Assembly: GCA_965199745.1 (NCBI GenBank)
Contig: CBDATB010000005.1
Coordinates: 83,272-147,271, forward strand
From: CBDATB01 sp965199745
Lineage (GTDB): Bacteria > Bacteroidota > Bacteroidia > Cytophagales > Flammeovirgaceae
Direction of reading: 5' to 3'
DNA length: 64,000 bases
Shown here piece by piece: positions 18,906 to 27,763 of this stretch; position 1 is the first letter of the stretch; the number at the start of each line of letters is the position of its first letter. The notes beneath the pieces were generated by a model. That model did no database searches and was not told the origin of the DNA. It worked only from the letters and a program-made list of their open reading frames with translations. A program made the position numbers and the translations under genes.

Positions 18906-21900
18906 TACCTTCTTCTTTTTGTAAGGTAGTTATTTTTAATAACTTCAAAATATTCGTTTACCTCTTTTTTATAGTAGGGACTCAGAGATATGGGTAATGT
19001 TTTTAGTAACTCTAATTGCACTTCTTTTAGCTTTAAGTATTCCGAAAAAGCGTCGGGGTTTACTTTTTTGTAGTCTTGTTGCGCTGTTTTTGCTTCTCTT
19101 TCCTCATCTAGCTCTCTTTCTCTGGAGGCTTTCTCAGATTCCAGCAGGCGAGTAAGTATTTCTTTTTGCCTTAAAAGAGTTTGCTGTGTAATTCTTTTAT
19201 TAATTAAATCTTCTTCTGTTTGTTCCATTTTACGAAGTATATCAGCGTATTTTCCCTCTTTATTTTCTTTTCCATTGAGTTTTCGCTTGCTTTGTTCACC
19301 AAATATCTCTTTTCCTTGTCCTTGCTGTGCATTTCTAAGATCATTGCGTATGATTTCTTGTTGGGCTGCCAATTTGGCTAATTCTTTGGATATTTCAGCA
19401 CCTGACTTTCCACTTTTTTTGATTTGACTGATTTGTCGGTTGAGTTGTTCCTGCAAATCGCTGAGTTGTGGCAGTCCTTTTTGTTTTTGATTCATTTGCT
19501 GCCCCCCCATGCTGAGGCTCATTTGAGACTGCATTTGTTGCAATACATCGCTCAATAATAAAGCCAAATTGTTAACAGAAGTCATCGAAAACTGTTGTTT
19601 TCCCGAGGCAATATAAGGAACTCTTTTTCTGATTGCCTCAAGGCTTTCCTCAATGTATTTATTCATTAAGTTTACTTCTTTGGTAATTGTTGCTTGCAGT
19701 TGGAAGACCCGCCTCGAAAGGGCTAGCAAACTGTCTTTTACTAGTTGGGCGTCATCTTTGAGTTTTAGCTGTCGCTGACTCAATTCGATGAACTTTGGAT
19801 CTATTCTTCGCACTTCTTTAAAAGACTTCATCAAATCTTCCTGAGCAAAAGATAGTGTCATCAGATTATCGAGTATTTGCCTGAGGTCGTCATAATTTTC
19901 CATGAGCTGAACTACCTCTTGCGACTGCTGCATCTGCGTCATTTTTTCTGCCATTTGTCGCATTTTTTGCACACTTCTTTTTTGAGAGCGCGAGGCATTT
20001 TTCTGATCATATTTTCGTAATTGCTCAAGGCTTTCCTGCTGCGACTGCTTGATTTCTTCGGTAGATTGATCGAATCGCTTTAAATCCTGCCCTGCTTTTG
20101 AGTTTTCATTAAGTTCTTTAAGCTCTTTAAAATCTTTCTCAATAGCTTTGAATTCTTTATTAATAGCTTTCTGTTGATCTTCAATCTCATCTATTTCCTT
20201 TCTGTTTCCTTGGCTTGATTTTTTATCGGTATTATTTTTTTGTTTATCCGATTGTCCACTTTTATTTTCAGCATCTTCATCTGGGCGGTCTTGATTTTTG
20301 GCTGTTTTTTCTGCAATCTCTTCTTGCTTTTCACTTAATTCTTGTAAGTCTTTAACAATTCCTTTGGCTTTCATATCAAATCTCAGCTTCTCAAAAAATT
20401 CCAATGCCCTATCGAGTTCATGTTCGATATTTTCTTGTTTTAGATCAATATTTTTCAATAAATTTTGTAATTGATCTGTGTTGATATTTTCCTCTAACAG
20501 TTTTTCAAGTTCATCATAAAGGCTTTGTGTTTCTTCATCCAATACTTCGTTGATAAGCTCTTGGAGTTTTTTGGTTTTTTCGAGTGTTTCTAGGTTTATA
20601 TCATTGAATTTACTTTGTTTTTCATTGAGTTGCTGCTGTAAATGCTGTAATTTATCTACTTCGTTGGCCAGTTCTTGTTTCTTTTTTAAGAGTTCTTCTA
20701 TTGCTTTTTTATCTTTCCAATCGGCTTTCTTTTTTCCTTTCAAGCGTTTGCGTAAATGCTCAAGGTCTTCGTGTAGTTTTTCTGCTTTATCTATAGCTTT
20801 ATTGAGCTGTCCTTGTGTTGTTTGCGAGTCTTTTGCCAATGTTTCTTTAATATCTTTTTTATTGGGCAGGCGGAATTTCATAATGGGTGTACGTGCTGAC
20901 TTAGTGCCATTTACTTGGTCATTGTCGGTTACTTCAATAAAATATTCAATGGCTCTGCCTTGCTTGAGTAAAAGGCTATCTAAATCAAGCCTATAAAAAA
21001 AACTTTGGTTAGTCACTTTTTTGTCAAAAGATAAGTCAATATGCTGATAACGTGGGTTTTGCGGGTTTGTTTTTTCAATATTTTTATAATAAAGTTTCAA
21101 AGCGGCAATACCGTAATCGTCATCAATATTTCCTGCCAGTGCAATATAACTATAAAGTACCGTATCTTCATAATGCTTCATATCAATAGAGGGGTACTGG
21201 TCTGGAATTACTTCCAGATAGTGTTCAATAACATCCTTATTTTTACTATACTGATTAATGAGTTGTATTTGATAAGTTTGTGATTGGTGTATTTTCTTGG
21301 AGAAAGAAAAAGATTTTTCAGATTGTGCCGAAGCGTTGAATACTTCATTTTTTTCAGCAAAAAACATTTTGACTGAATCGGCTGCTAGCGTATTAATATT
21401 CCAGCTAATGAGCGTTCCTTCGGGAATAATTAAATTACCTATATTATCGAGGTATTCGTCGGTTTTTCCCGTATAGTCCGGGTAGTTGACAAAAGCTGTA
21501 AAGCCTTTCATAACCGGTCGGGGGAGTGTATTTATGCGATAATTTTGAGAAGAAAATCCCAATGATTCAAAATGGAAATCGAGGTCTCTTTGTATATTTT
21601 TAAATAAATATTCAAACTGTCCAACTCCCTGCACACTTGCCATTTTTAGCTTCCTATTATCAGGTGTTATCAGATATACTTTATCAGGAATGGCACTGCC
21701 ATTGATGCGGAGTTTTAATAAAAAATCTTCGTACTTAAAGCTTTGTAATTGTGAGTTTTGCACTTCAAAAGAAAAAGGTGCTTCGGGTTCGAATTTACGC
21801 TCGTAATAAATAATGCGGGTAGTGCTTTCGGTGAGTAATTCTGGTATCCAGATAATACAAACTACCAGCAAGCCGAAAACAGCTACCAAGTATTTTAAAT

Positions 21901-22339
21901 ATTGTTTATTGTATGCATAACTAACAGCTTGCGAAAAATCAGTTTGATTAAAATCATTAGTATTTTGATTAATAGCGGCATCTATGAGTTCAGTGCTGCC
22001 ATAACTTTGCTTGAGCTGTAGTGTGTTCAATAGTTTATCACGGATACCTGGAAAGTAGTTGCCGATATTTTTAGCTGCCTGCAAGTTAGAAAGCTGCTTA
22101 CGTGTATCTAGCAGTTTGATGAGAGGTTTGATTATCCATATACATAGCACAAACAGCGATAAGATCAAAAATAGATAGAAAATACCTGCCCTGCCCCAAG
22201 TGCCAAGCCTTCCGAAGTATTCTGTAGTACCTGCAATCAACCAAGTAAGCAGTAAGGATATAGAGGCAAGAATAGCCCCTCTGAGTACTGTATTGATATA
22301 ATATTTCTTTTTATATTTTTTTAGCTTTTCTTCGACCAT
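18905..22339 (-). CDS. very large DUF4175-type membrane protein with long coiled coils
   Basis: 1144 residues. Two N-terminal membrane helices (about 17-40 and 45-70) and a third near 150-170 are followed by a beta-rich periplasmic-type region (about 180-500). From about 510 to 1100 it is almost continuous charged helix and coiled coil, rich in K, E, Q and L (KKKQELANEVDKLQHLQQQL and similar). The layout matches DUF4175 proteins of Bacteroidota and Alphaproteobacteria, whose role is unknown, possibly envelope integrity. Coupling to a GHKL regulator gene is notable. Confidence 0.75.
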   Translation of the reverse strand: MVEEKLKKYKKKYYINTVLRGAILASISLLLTWLIAGTTEYFGRLGTWGRAGIFYLFLILSLFVLCIWIIKPLIKLLDTRKQLSNLQAAKNIGNYFPGIRDKLLNTLQLKQSYGSTELIDAAINQNTNDFNQTDFSQAVSYAYNKQYLKYLVAVFGLLVVCIIWIPELLTESTTRIIYYERKFEPEAPFSFEVQNSQLQSFKYEDFLLKLRINGSAIPDKVYLITPDNRKLKMASVQGVGQFEYLFKNIQRDLDFHFESLGFSSQNYRINTLPRPVMKGFTAFVNYPDYTGKTDEYLDNIGNLIIPEGTLISWNINTLAADSVKMFFAEKNEVFNASAQSEKSFSFSKKIHQSQTYQIQLINQYSKNKDVIEHYLEVIPDQYPSIDMKHYEDTVLYSYIALAGNIDDDYGIAALKLYYKNIEKTNPQNPRYQHIDLSFDKKVTNQSFFYRLDLDSLLLKQGRAIEYFIEVTDNDQVNGTKSARTPIMKFRLPNKKDIKETLAKDSQTTQGQLNKAIDKAEKLHEDLEHLRKRLKGKKKADWKDKKAIEELLKKKQELANEVDKLQHLQQQLNEKQSKFNDINLETLEKTKKLQELINEVLDEETQSLYDELEKLLEENINTDQLQNLLKNIDLKQENIEHELDRALEFFEKLRFDMKAKGIVKDLQELSEKQEEIAEKTAKNQDRPDEDAENKSGQSDKQKNNTDKKSSQGNRKEIDEIEDQQKAINKEFKAIEKDFKELKELNENSKAGQDLKRFDQSTEEIKQSQQESLEQLRKYDQKNASRSQKRSVQKMRQMAEKMTQMQQSQEVVQLMENYDDLRQILDNLMTLSFAQEDLMKSFKEVRRIDPKFIELSQRQLKLKDDAQLVKDSLLALSRRVFQLQATITKEVNLMNKYIEESLEAIRKRVPYIASGKQQFSMTSVNNLALLLSDVLQQMQSQMSLSMGGQQMNQKQKGLPQLSDLQEQLNRQISQIKKSGKSGAEISKELAKLAAQQEIIRNDLRNAQQGQGKEIFGEQSKRKLNGKENKEGKYADILRKMEQTEEDLINKRITQQTLLRQKEILTRLLESEKASRERELDEEREAKTAQQDYKKVNPDAFSEYLKLKEVQLELLKTLPISLSPYYKKEVNEYFEVIKNNYLTKRRR

Positions 22340-22522
22340 ATATGAAGCTGTCGTAATTAAGTTTATCGTTTTAGAATTCTTTTTTTTACCGTTTTTCGGC
22401 TAATTCCATGATAGTGTCACAATATTTGTATTCAATGGCACTCCTGTAAGAAAGCAGAGCAATGCAGCTGTATAAAAAACGTTACTTTTACAAAAAAAAA
22501 TATTTTTCAATTATGGAAAATA

Positions 22523-24286
22523 TCAATCCTGCATAATTAATTCTTTTCTATAAATATTGAATATACGCGACTTCGATACGAAGCCTTTGTAGACGCCATC
22601 TGCTATTACGGGTAGATTCCATGCTTGGGTAGATTCAAACTTACGCATAATTTGCTCCATATTCTCACCATGTGAGATAAGTGCGGGAGGTTGCTCCATT
22701 AAAGAAGCAATTTTGATGCTTTTTTGTTTTGTCTCACTGAACATAACTTCCCTCACATTATCTAATGTAATAATGCCTACTAGCTTGCCCTTGTCATCTA
22801 TTACTGGAAATATATTTCTTTTACTTTTGCTGATTAGCTTAATCAAATCTTCTAGCATTGCCGCATGATGAATAGGTTGCAGGTCTGTTTCTATCACTTT
22901 GTGTATCTGCAGGTTATTCAGTATTTTTTTATCTTTATTACCCCTCACTAAGTCGCCTCTTCTTATCAATTCTCTTACATAAGGAGAATGCGCGTCGAAG
23001 TAAGACACAGTAGTGAAAGCAATAGCTGAGACTATCATGAGTGGTATGAATAGAGTATAACCGCCCGTCAGTTCAGCAATGAGAAAAATAGCCGTTAAAG
23101 GTGCATATTGTGTCCCGCTCAGTACGCCGCACATACCGACCAGTGCAAAATTTACTTCCGATATTTGGGCAATACCAAATAGATTGATTAACCTAGCGAA
23201 AGCAAAACCGGCAAAACCTCCTAAGAACAAAGATGGAGCAAAAGTGCCAGCACTACCACCTGAAGCAATAGTTACAGAAGATGCTAGCGTTTTGATGAAT
23301 ACTAAGGCAGCGATATAAACTAAAATAAACCACTGATTTTGCATATTGCTCATGAACAAGCTGCGTTTTAATATATTGGTCTCTTGCGAATTGAGGATTT
23401 CAGAAATATGTATATATCCTTCTCCGTACACAGGTGGAAATAATACAATCATTGCAGTAAGAGAGATTCCACCTATGAGTGCACGGGTGTAGTTATTCTT
23501 AATTTTTTTAAAATAGCTTTCCGACTGTAGTAGAATTTTTGTGAAGTAAATAGCTGTAAAACCACAAATTACTGCCAAAGCAAAATAATAAGGCAAATCT
23601 TGTGCGGCAAAGCTGTCGACTTGTTTAAAAGCAAATAAAGTGCTATCTTTATGCAAGATAATAGAAGTGAGATTAGCAGTAGCTGAGGCAATTAATAAAG
23701 GTATAAAATTAGAAATGGTAATATCTACAAAAATAACTTCAATACTAAAAATTAAACCGGCGATAGGCGCATTAAAAATAGCCGATATAACAGCAGCCGT
23801 ACCGCAGCCAATCATCAATACCCGTGTTTTGTAATTTAGTAGAAAAATACGAGCAATATTTGAACCGATAGCAGACCCTGTTAGCACAATGGGAGATTCT
23901 AACCCACCCGAACCACCAAAGCCAACAGTGATAGCACTAGTAATCATACGGGAATAGGTTTTGCGCTTTTCCATTAGTCCCGAGCGTTTGGAAATAGAAT
24001 AAAGAATATCAGTAATAGAATGTCCTTGTTTTTCCCTATAAAGCAGTTTAGCAAGCAGGACGGTGAGTAGAATGCCTATGATAGGATAGGCTAATTGAAA
24101 ATAATTTTCTAGATAGGTCTGCGCAGTCAGCTGTTGGTCTATCAAATGAACAACTTGTTTGAGTAAAATAGCAGCTAACCCTGCAATAATTCCTGTAATA
24201 GCACTAGCAAATAAAAGGAAATTTCTCTCCGATACGTATTTCCTTCTCCATGCCAGTGCTTTATCTATGTATTGGCTAATACGCAT
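22523..24286 (-). CDS. ClC-family chloride channel/antiporter with two CBS domains
   Basis: 587 residues: about ten ClC membrane helices (residues 25-440), then a CBS pair (about 460-585) that usually senses adenine nucleotides. The filter motifs are present in diverged form: GGSGGLESP, which keeps the gating glutamate, and GGSAGTFAPSLFLGG. The gating glutamate is a feature of Cl-/H+ exchangers but also of many channels. The gene is monocistronic by spacing; 183 bp without a supported gene separate it from the downstream DUF4175 gene. Confidence 0.9.
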   Translation of the reverse strand: MRISQYIDKALAWRRKYVSERNFLLFASAITGIIAGLAAILLKQVVHLIDQQLTAQTYLENYFQLAYPIIGILLTVLLAKLLYREKQGHSITDILYSISKRSGLMEKRKTYSRMITSAITVGFGGSGGLESPIVLTGSAIGSNIARIFLLNYKTRVLMIGCGTAAVISAIFNAPIAGLIFSIEVIFVDITISNFIPLLIASATANLTSIILHKDSTLFAFKQVDSFAAQDLPYYFALAVICGFTAIYFTKILLQSESYFKKIKNNYTRALIGGISLTAMIVLFPPVYGEGYIHISEILNSQETNILKRSLFMSNMQNQWFILVYIAALVFIKTLASSVTIASGGSAGTFAPSLFLGGFAGFAFARLINLFGIAQISEVNFALVGMCGVLSGTQYAPLTAIFLIAELTGGYTLFIPLMIVSAIAFTTVSYFDAHSPYVRELIRRGDLVRGNKDKKILNNLQIHKVIETDLQPIHHAAMLEDLIKLISKSKRNIFPVIDDKGKLVGIITLDNVREVMFSETKQKSIKIASLMEQPPALISHGENMEQIMRKFESTQAWNLPVIADGVYKGFVSKSRIFNIYRKELIMQD

Positions 24287-24632
24287 TTATTATTACTACT
24301 TTGGGAAGAAGAATTGTTCATCGTTGTAGTTTTAAGATAAACTCTTAACTTTGTTTATTCTTACAACAGATGCCAAATATTTCTCGGTAAACTCGGTCGT
24401 TTTTGAAAATTATCTCACAACATTGATGTTTGTACTCCAAAATGTCAGTTATTATTTACCTTTGGACACCACTTTTAACCTTCCCCCTATGGAAAGGTTT
24501 ACTCTTGCGCAAGACTTTTTGTTGAATTTTTGCCCAATGCCTAAATATATTTAAATTTTGAAAGTTCAAACTGATAAAGTCTTTAATAAATTTTCGAATA
24601 TACTGATCATTTTTTAATTCAGCAATTTGGCA
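24287..24632. other. 346-bp intergenic region between clc and the propionate operon
   Basis: The clc gene and the carboxylase operon diverge here. There is no supported coding frame. The region contains the promoter at 24324-24353 and a second TACCTTTG element at 24457-24464 with a TTTG only at a 24-bp distance. The transcript would have a leader of about 270 nt, long enough for regulation. I see no recognisable riboswitch. Confidence 0.5.
24324..24353 (+). promoter_or_regulatory. likely promoter of the propionyl-CoA operon (TTG-N19-TAACTTTG)
   Basis: TTG at 24324-24326, 19 bp, then TAACTTTG at 24346-24353. It fits the phylum consensus except for GTTG in place of TTTG at the -33 box. The first gene starts 280 bp downstream. 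Confidence 0.5.
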
Positions 24633-25115
24633 ATGAAGCATAATTATGTGATTAAAATTGCACAAGAAATTATTACGCTTAAGGCAGAATCTTTAAATAA
24701 TTTGGATTTGATAAGTAAAAGTCCAGGGAATTTTCATGTACTGCGTAATAACCGAGCGTTCCATGTTGAACTTTTACAAGCCGATTTTTCTAATAAAAAG
24801 CTAAAGATCAATGTTAATGGCAATCAGTATGACCTTGCGATTCAAGACCCTTATGACCAATTAATTAACCAGATGGGCTTGTCTTCAGCAAAGGTACAAC
24901 AGATGAAACTCATTAAAGCCCCGATGCCTGGAATGATACTAGAAATTATGGTAAAAGAAGGTCAGGAAGTTAGTGCCGGAACACCATTAGTCATTTTAGA
25001 AGCTATGAAAATGGAAAATATCTTAAAATCTGCGGGAGAAGGTACTATTAAGTCCATCGAAGTACAAAAGGAAACAGCCGTAGATAAAGGACAGATAATC
25101 ATAGAGTTACTTTAA
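24633..25115 (+). CDS. biotin carboxyl carrier protein of an acyl-CoA (propionyl-CoA) carboxylase
   Basis: 160 residues. The start was taken as ATG 24633 (MKHNYVIK); an upstream TTG at 24627 is less likely. The C-terminal 70 residues form the biotinyl domain with IKAPMPGM and the biotinylation site in LEAMKMEN. The N-terminal part resembles the carrier domains of PCC-type enzymes. It is the first gene of a five-gene operon, 61 bp before the mutase small subunit. The biotin carries carboxyl groups between the AccC-like and PccB-like subunits encoded downstream. Confidence 0.9.
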   Translation: MKHNYVIKIAQEIITLKAESLNNLDLISKSPGNFHVLRNNRAFHVELLQADFSNKKLKINVNGNQYDLAIQDPYDQLINQMGLSSAKVQQMKLIKAPMPGMILEIMVKEGQEVSAGTPLVILEAMKMENILKSAGEGTIKSIEVQKETAVDKGQIIIELL

Positions 25116-25176
25116 TTGTTTCACCATAAATACTTTTGTTACTATTTGTTCTGTATCACCTGTCATTACCAAAAAA

Positions 25177-26271
25177 ATGTTTGCAGATTTTAACAAAACA
25201 ACAAAAACGCAATGGCTAGAACAAGTTGAAAAAGATTTGAGAGGGCAGCCTGCTCAGACACTAAACTGGCAAATAGGCGACCTTGAGTTCAGCCCTTTTT
25301 ATCATCTGAGCGACGCTCTTGCCAACCAAACTTTTATTCATCAGCGTAATAATGCTTGGGAAATAGGTGAATATCTAGTAGTTACAGATTGTAAACTAGC
25401 TAATGCACAAGCCTTAGATAGCTTGAATAAAGGGGCGAATGCGCTGTGTTTTGAATTTCGTAATGAGCTTTCTCTCGAGTATCTAGCTACTTTATTAAAA
25501 AATATTCAGCACGAATGGATAAGTACACATTTTGTCGTCAGGCGTAATGCTGCGTTGCAGGGGTTAGAAAATTTTACAGAAATACTCAAGGAGAAAAAAC
25601 AGGATGCTAAAATTGTCTCTTGTTTCTTTGATATAGAAGATCTACCTGTCTCAAAAGTAGCTGCCTGGCAAAAACAGCTACCCAAAGCCCGACTCATAGC
25701 TATTGATGCTACTACAAAATTTACTCAAGACGACCATGTCGTTACAGAGTTATTGTGGGCTATCAGAAAAGCAAATACGTGGCTCACTAAAATAGATAAG
25801 CAAGGGCTAAACCTCCAGGAATACACACAGACACTATATTTCTCTTTTGCTCTATCAGATAATTATTTTTTGAATATAGCAAAAATCAGAGCTTTCAAAT
25901 GGCTTTGGCATCAAATTGCTACTGCTTGGGGCATAGCTGCTCACTTACCTCCTTTCATTGAAGTAAAACTAAGTGAAAAATTCCAAACAGCAGATGAGCA
26001 TTATAACAAGATACAATCGAGTGTCCAAGCAATATCGGCAGCAGCAAGTGGGGTGAGCCGACTGGTTATCCCCCCTTCAGACGCATTCAAAAAAGCAAAT
26101 AGCTCTGTTTTTTCGCGCCGTATTGCTTTAAATATTCATCACTTACTGCAAAATGAAAGTTATATAGATCAGGTAATTGACCCGGCCGCAGGCAGCTACT
26201 TTATTGAATGCCTGACACAAGATTTAGCAAAAAAAGCGTGGGGCTTATTTCAAGAAAATGACACAGTTTAA
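25177..26271 (+). CDS. mutA: methylmalonyl-CoA mutase small (beta) subunit, short form
   Basis: 364 residues with homology to the TIM-barrel part of the mutase: the FNKTTKTQWLEQVEKDLRGQ start and a VIDPAAGSYFIECLTQDLA end that mirrors VVDPWGGSYYVEYLTHELS of the large subunit. It ends there, lacking any cobalamin-binding domain. That domain absence is usual for the non-catalytic subunit, but the protein is shorter than the Bacteroides form of about 600 residues that I recall. It supports the large subunit structurally. It is 13 bp before accC. Confidence 0.85.
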   Translation: MFADFNKTTKTQWLEQVEKDLRGQPAQTLNWQIGDLEFSPFYHLSDALANQTFIHQRNNAWEIGEYLVVTDCKLANAQALDSLNKGANALCFEFRNELSLEYLATLLKNIQHEWISTHFVVRRNAALQGLENFTEILKEKKQDAKIVSCFFDIEDLPVSKVAAWQKQLPKARLIAIDATTKFTQDDHVVTELLWAIRKANTWLTKIDKQGLNLQEYTQTLYFSFALSDNYFLNIAKIRAFKWLWHQIATAWGIAAHLPPFIEVKLSEKFQTADEHYNKIQSSVQAISAAASGVSRLVIPPSDAFKKANSSVFSRRIALNIHHLLQNESYIDQVIDPAAGSYFIECLTQDLAKKAWGLFQENDTV

Positions 26272-26283
26272 TTTTTTTAAACC

Positions 26284-27753
26284 ATGAAAAAAATACTAAT
26301 AGCCAACAGGGGTGAAATAGCAATTCGTGTGATGCGTACTGCCCGCAAAATGGGCATAAAAACCGTAGCCGTCTACTCCGAAGCCGATCGCGACGCCCCT
26401 TGTGTACGCCTTTCTGATGAAGCAGTTTTTTTGGGTGCAGCACCCTCTTCAGAATCTTACTTAGCCATAGACAAAATAATTGAGGCAGCAAAGCAAACCA
26501 ATGCCGATGCTATTCATCCGGGGTATGGTTTTTTGAGTGAAAACGCTGAATTTGCCCAAGAAGTAACTAATAACGGAATTATCTTTATCGGTCCGAAACC
26601 TCACGCAATTCGCATAATGGGTAGTAAACTAGCTGCCAAAGAAGCTGTAAAAAGCTATGGTATCCCAATGGTACCCGGTCTTGAAGAAGCTATTACAGAT
26701 GTTAACCTAGCAAAAAAAGTAGCTGCTGAAATTGGCTTTCCTATTCTCATCAAAGCATCTGCAGGCGGTGGCGGTAAGGGCATGCGCGTAGTCGATAATC
26801 TGGAAGATTTGCCCCAGCAGATGGAACGTGCCATTGGCGAGGCTGCTTCTGCTTTTGGCGACGGCTCGGTTTTTATTGAGAAGTACGTAACATCCCCCAG
26901 ACATGTAGAAGTCCAAGTACTTGCCGATGCGTATGGTCGTGTACTGCATTTGTTCGAGCGAGAATGCAGCGTACAGCGGCGACACCAGAAAGTAGTAGAA
27001 GAAGCACCCTCTGCCGTGCTAACACCCAAACTCAGAAGAGCCATGGGAGAAGCAGCCGTAAAAGTGGCCAAAGCCTGTAGTTACGTTGGAGCCGGCACGG
27101 TAGAGTTCTTACTCGATAAAAATAAAAATTTCTACTTCCTAGAAATGAATACCAGGCTTCAAGTAGAACATCCCGTTACTGAGATGATTACAGGCATAGA
27201 TTTGGTAGAACAACAAATTCGCGTAGCAAGAGGAGAAAGCCTGCCTTTCAATGAGAAAGATTTACATATCACAGGACATGCCCTCGAACTTAGGGTATAT
27301 GCCGAAGATCCGTTAAATAATTTTCTGCCTAGTGTCGGCACACTTACTACTTATGAAAAGCCCACAGGTGAGGGTATTCGGGTCGATGATGGCTATGAAG
27401 CCAATATGGAAATTCCTATTTTCTACGACCCGATGATTGCCAAGCTCATTACTTATGGCAAAACTAGGGAAGAAGCTATCCAACGCATGCTCGAAGCCAT
27501 TGACCAATATAAGATCGAGGGAATTGCGACCACACTGCCCTTTGGCAAATTTGTCTGTGAACATGAGGCATTTACCAGCGGAGAATTTGATACGCATTTT
27601 GTCAGTAAATACTACTCATCTGAACATATACTGAAGCAGCGTACTGATGAACAACAGATAGCCGCTGCCGTTGGTCTACATTTATTTTTAGAAAGTAAGA
27701 AACAATTAAAAACCATTGAAAACCCACCTTCTATGTGGAAGCAAAATAGATAA
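26284..27753 (+). CDS. biotin carboxylase subunit of acyl-CoA carboxylase
   Basis: 489 residues with ATP-grasp fold. Motifs: KKILIANRGEIAIRVMR at the N-terminus, the glycine-rich ATP loop KASAGGGGKGMR, ERECSVQRRHQK, and the catalytic EMNTRLQVEHPVTE. It carboxylates the biotin on the carrier protein using ATP and bicarbonate. Its position between mutase genes argues for propionyl-CoA carboxylase rather than acetyl-CoA carboxylase. The gene is 10 bp before the mutase large subunit. Confidence 0.93.
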   Translation: MKKILIANRGEIAIRVMRTARKMGIKTVAVYSEADRDAPCVRLSDEAVFLGAAPSSESYLAIDKIIEAAKQTNADAIHPGYGFLSENAEFAQEVTNNGIIFIGPKPHAIRIMGSKLAAKEAVKSYGIPMVPGLEEAITDVNLAKKVAAEIGFPILIKASAGGGGKGMRVVDNLEDLPQQMERAIGEAASAFGDGSVFIEKYVTSPRHVEVQVLADAYGRVLHLFERECSVQRRHQKVVEEAPSAVLTPKLRRAMGEAAVKVAKACSYVGAGTVEFLLDKNKNFYFLEMNTRLQVEHPVTEMITGIDLVEQQIRVARGESLPFNEKDLHITGHALELRVYAEDPLNNFLPSVGTLTTYEKPTGEGIRVDDGYEANMEIPIFYDPMIAKLITYGKTREEAIQRMLEAIDQYKIEGIATTLPFGKFVCEHEAFTSGEFDTHFVSKYYSSEHILKQRTDEQQIAAAVGLHLFLESKKQLKTIENPPSMWKQNR

Positions 27754-27763
27754 TTTGTGAGAC

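Noticed and set aside
18905..22339. SMC- or Rad50-type ATPase because of long coiled coils
   Set aside because: No Walker A or B motif is present, and the N-terminus has membrane helices that fit DUF4175.
22340..22522. Terminator hairpin CCGTTTTTCGG after the ClC gene
   Set aside because: The stem is only 3 bp and the following bases on the minus strand are A, not T.
24351..24665. Small frames between clc and the carrier-protein gene
   Set aside because: They overlap each other and the operon leader, with no family resemblance.
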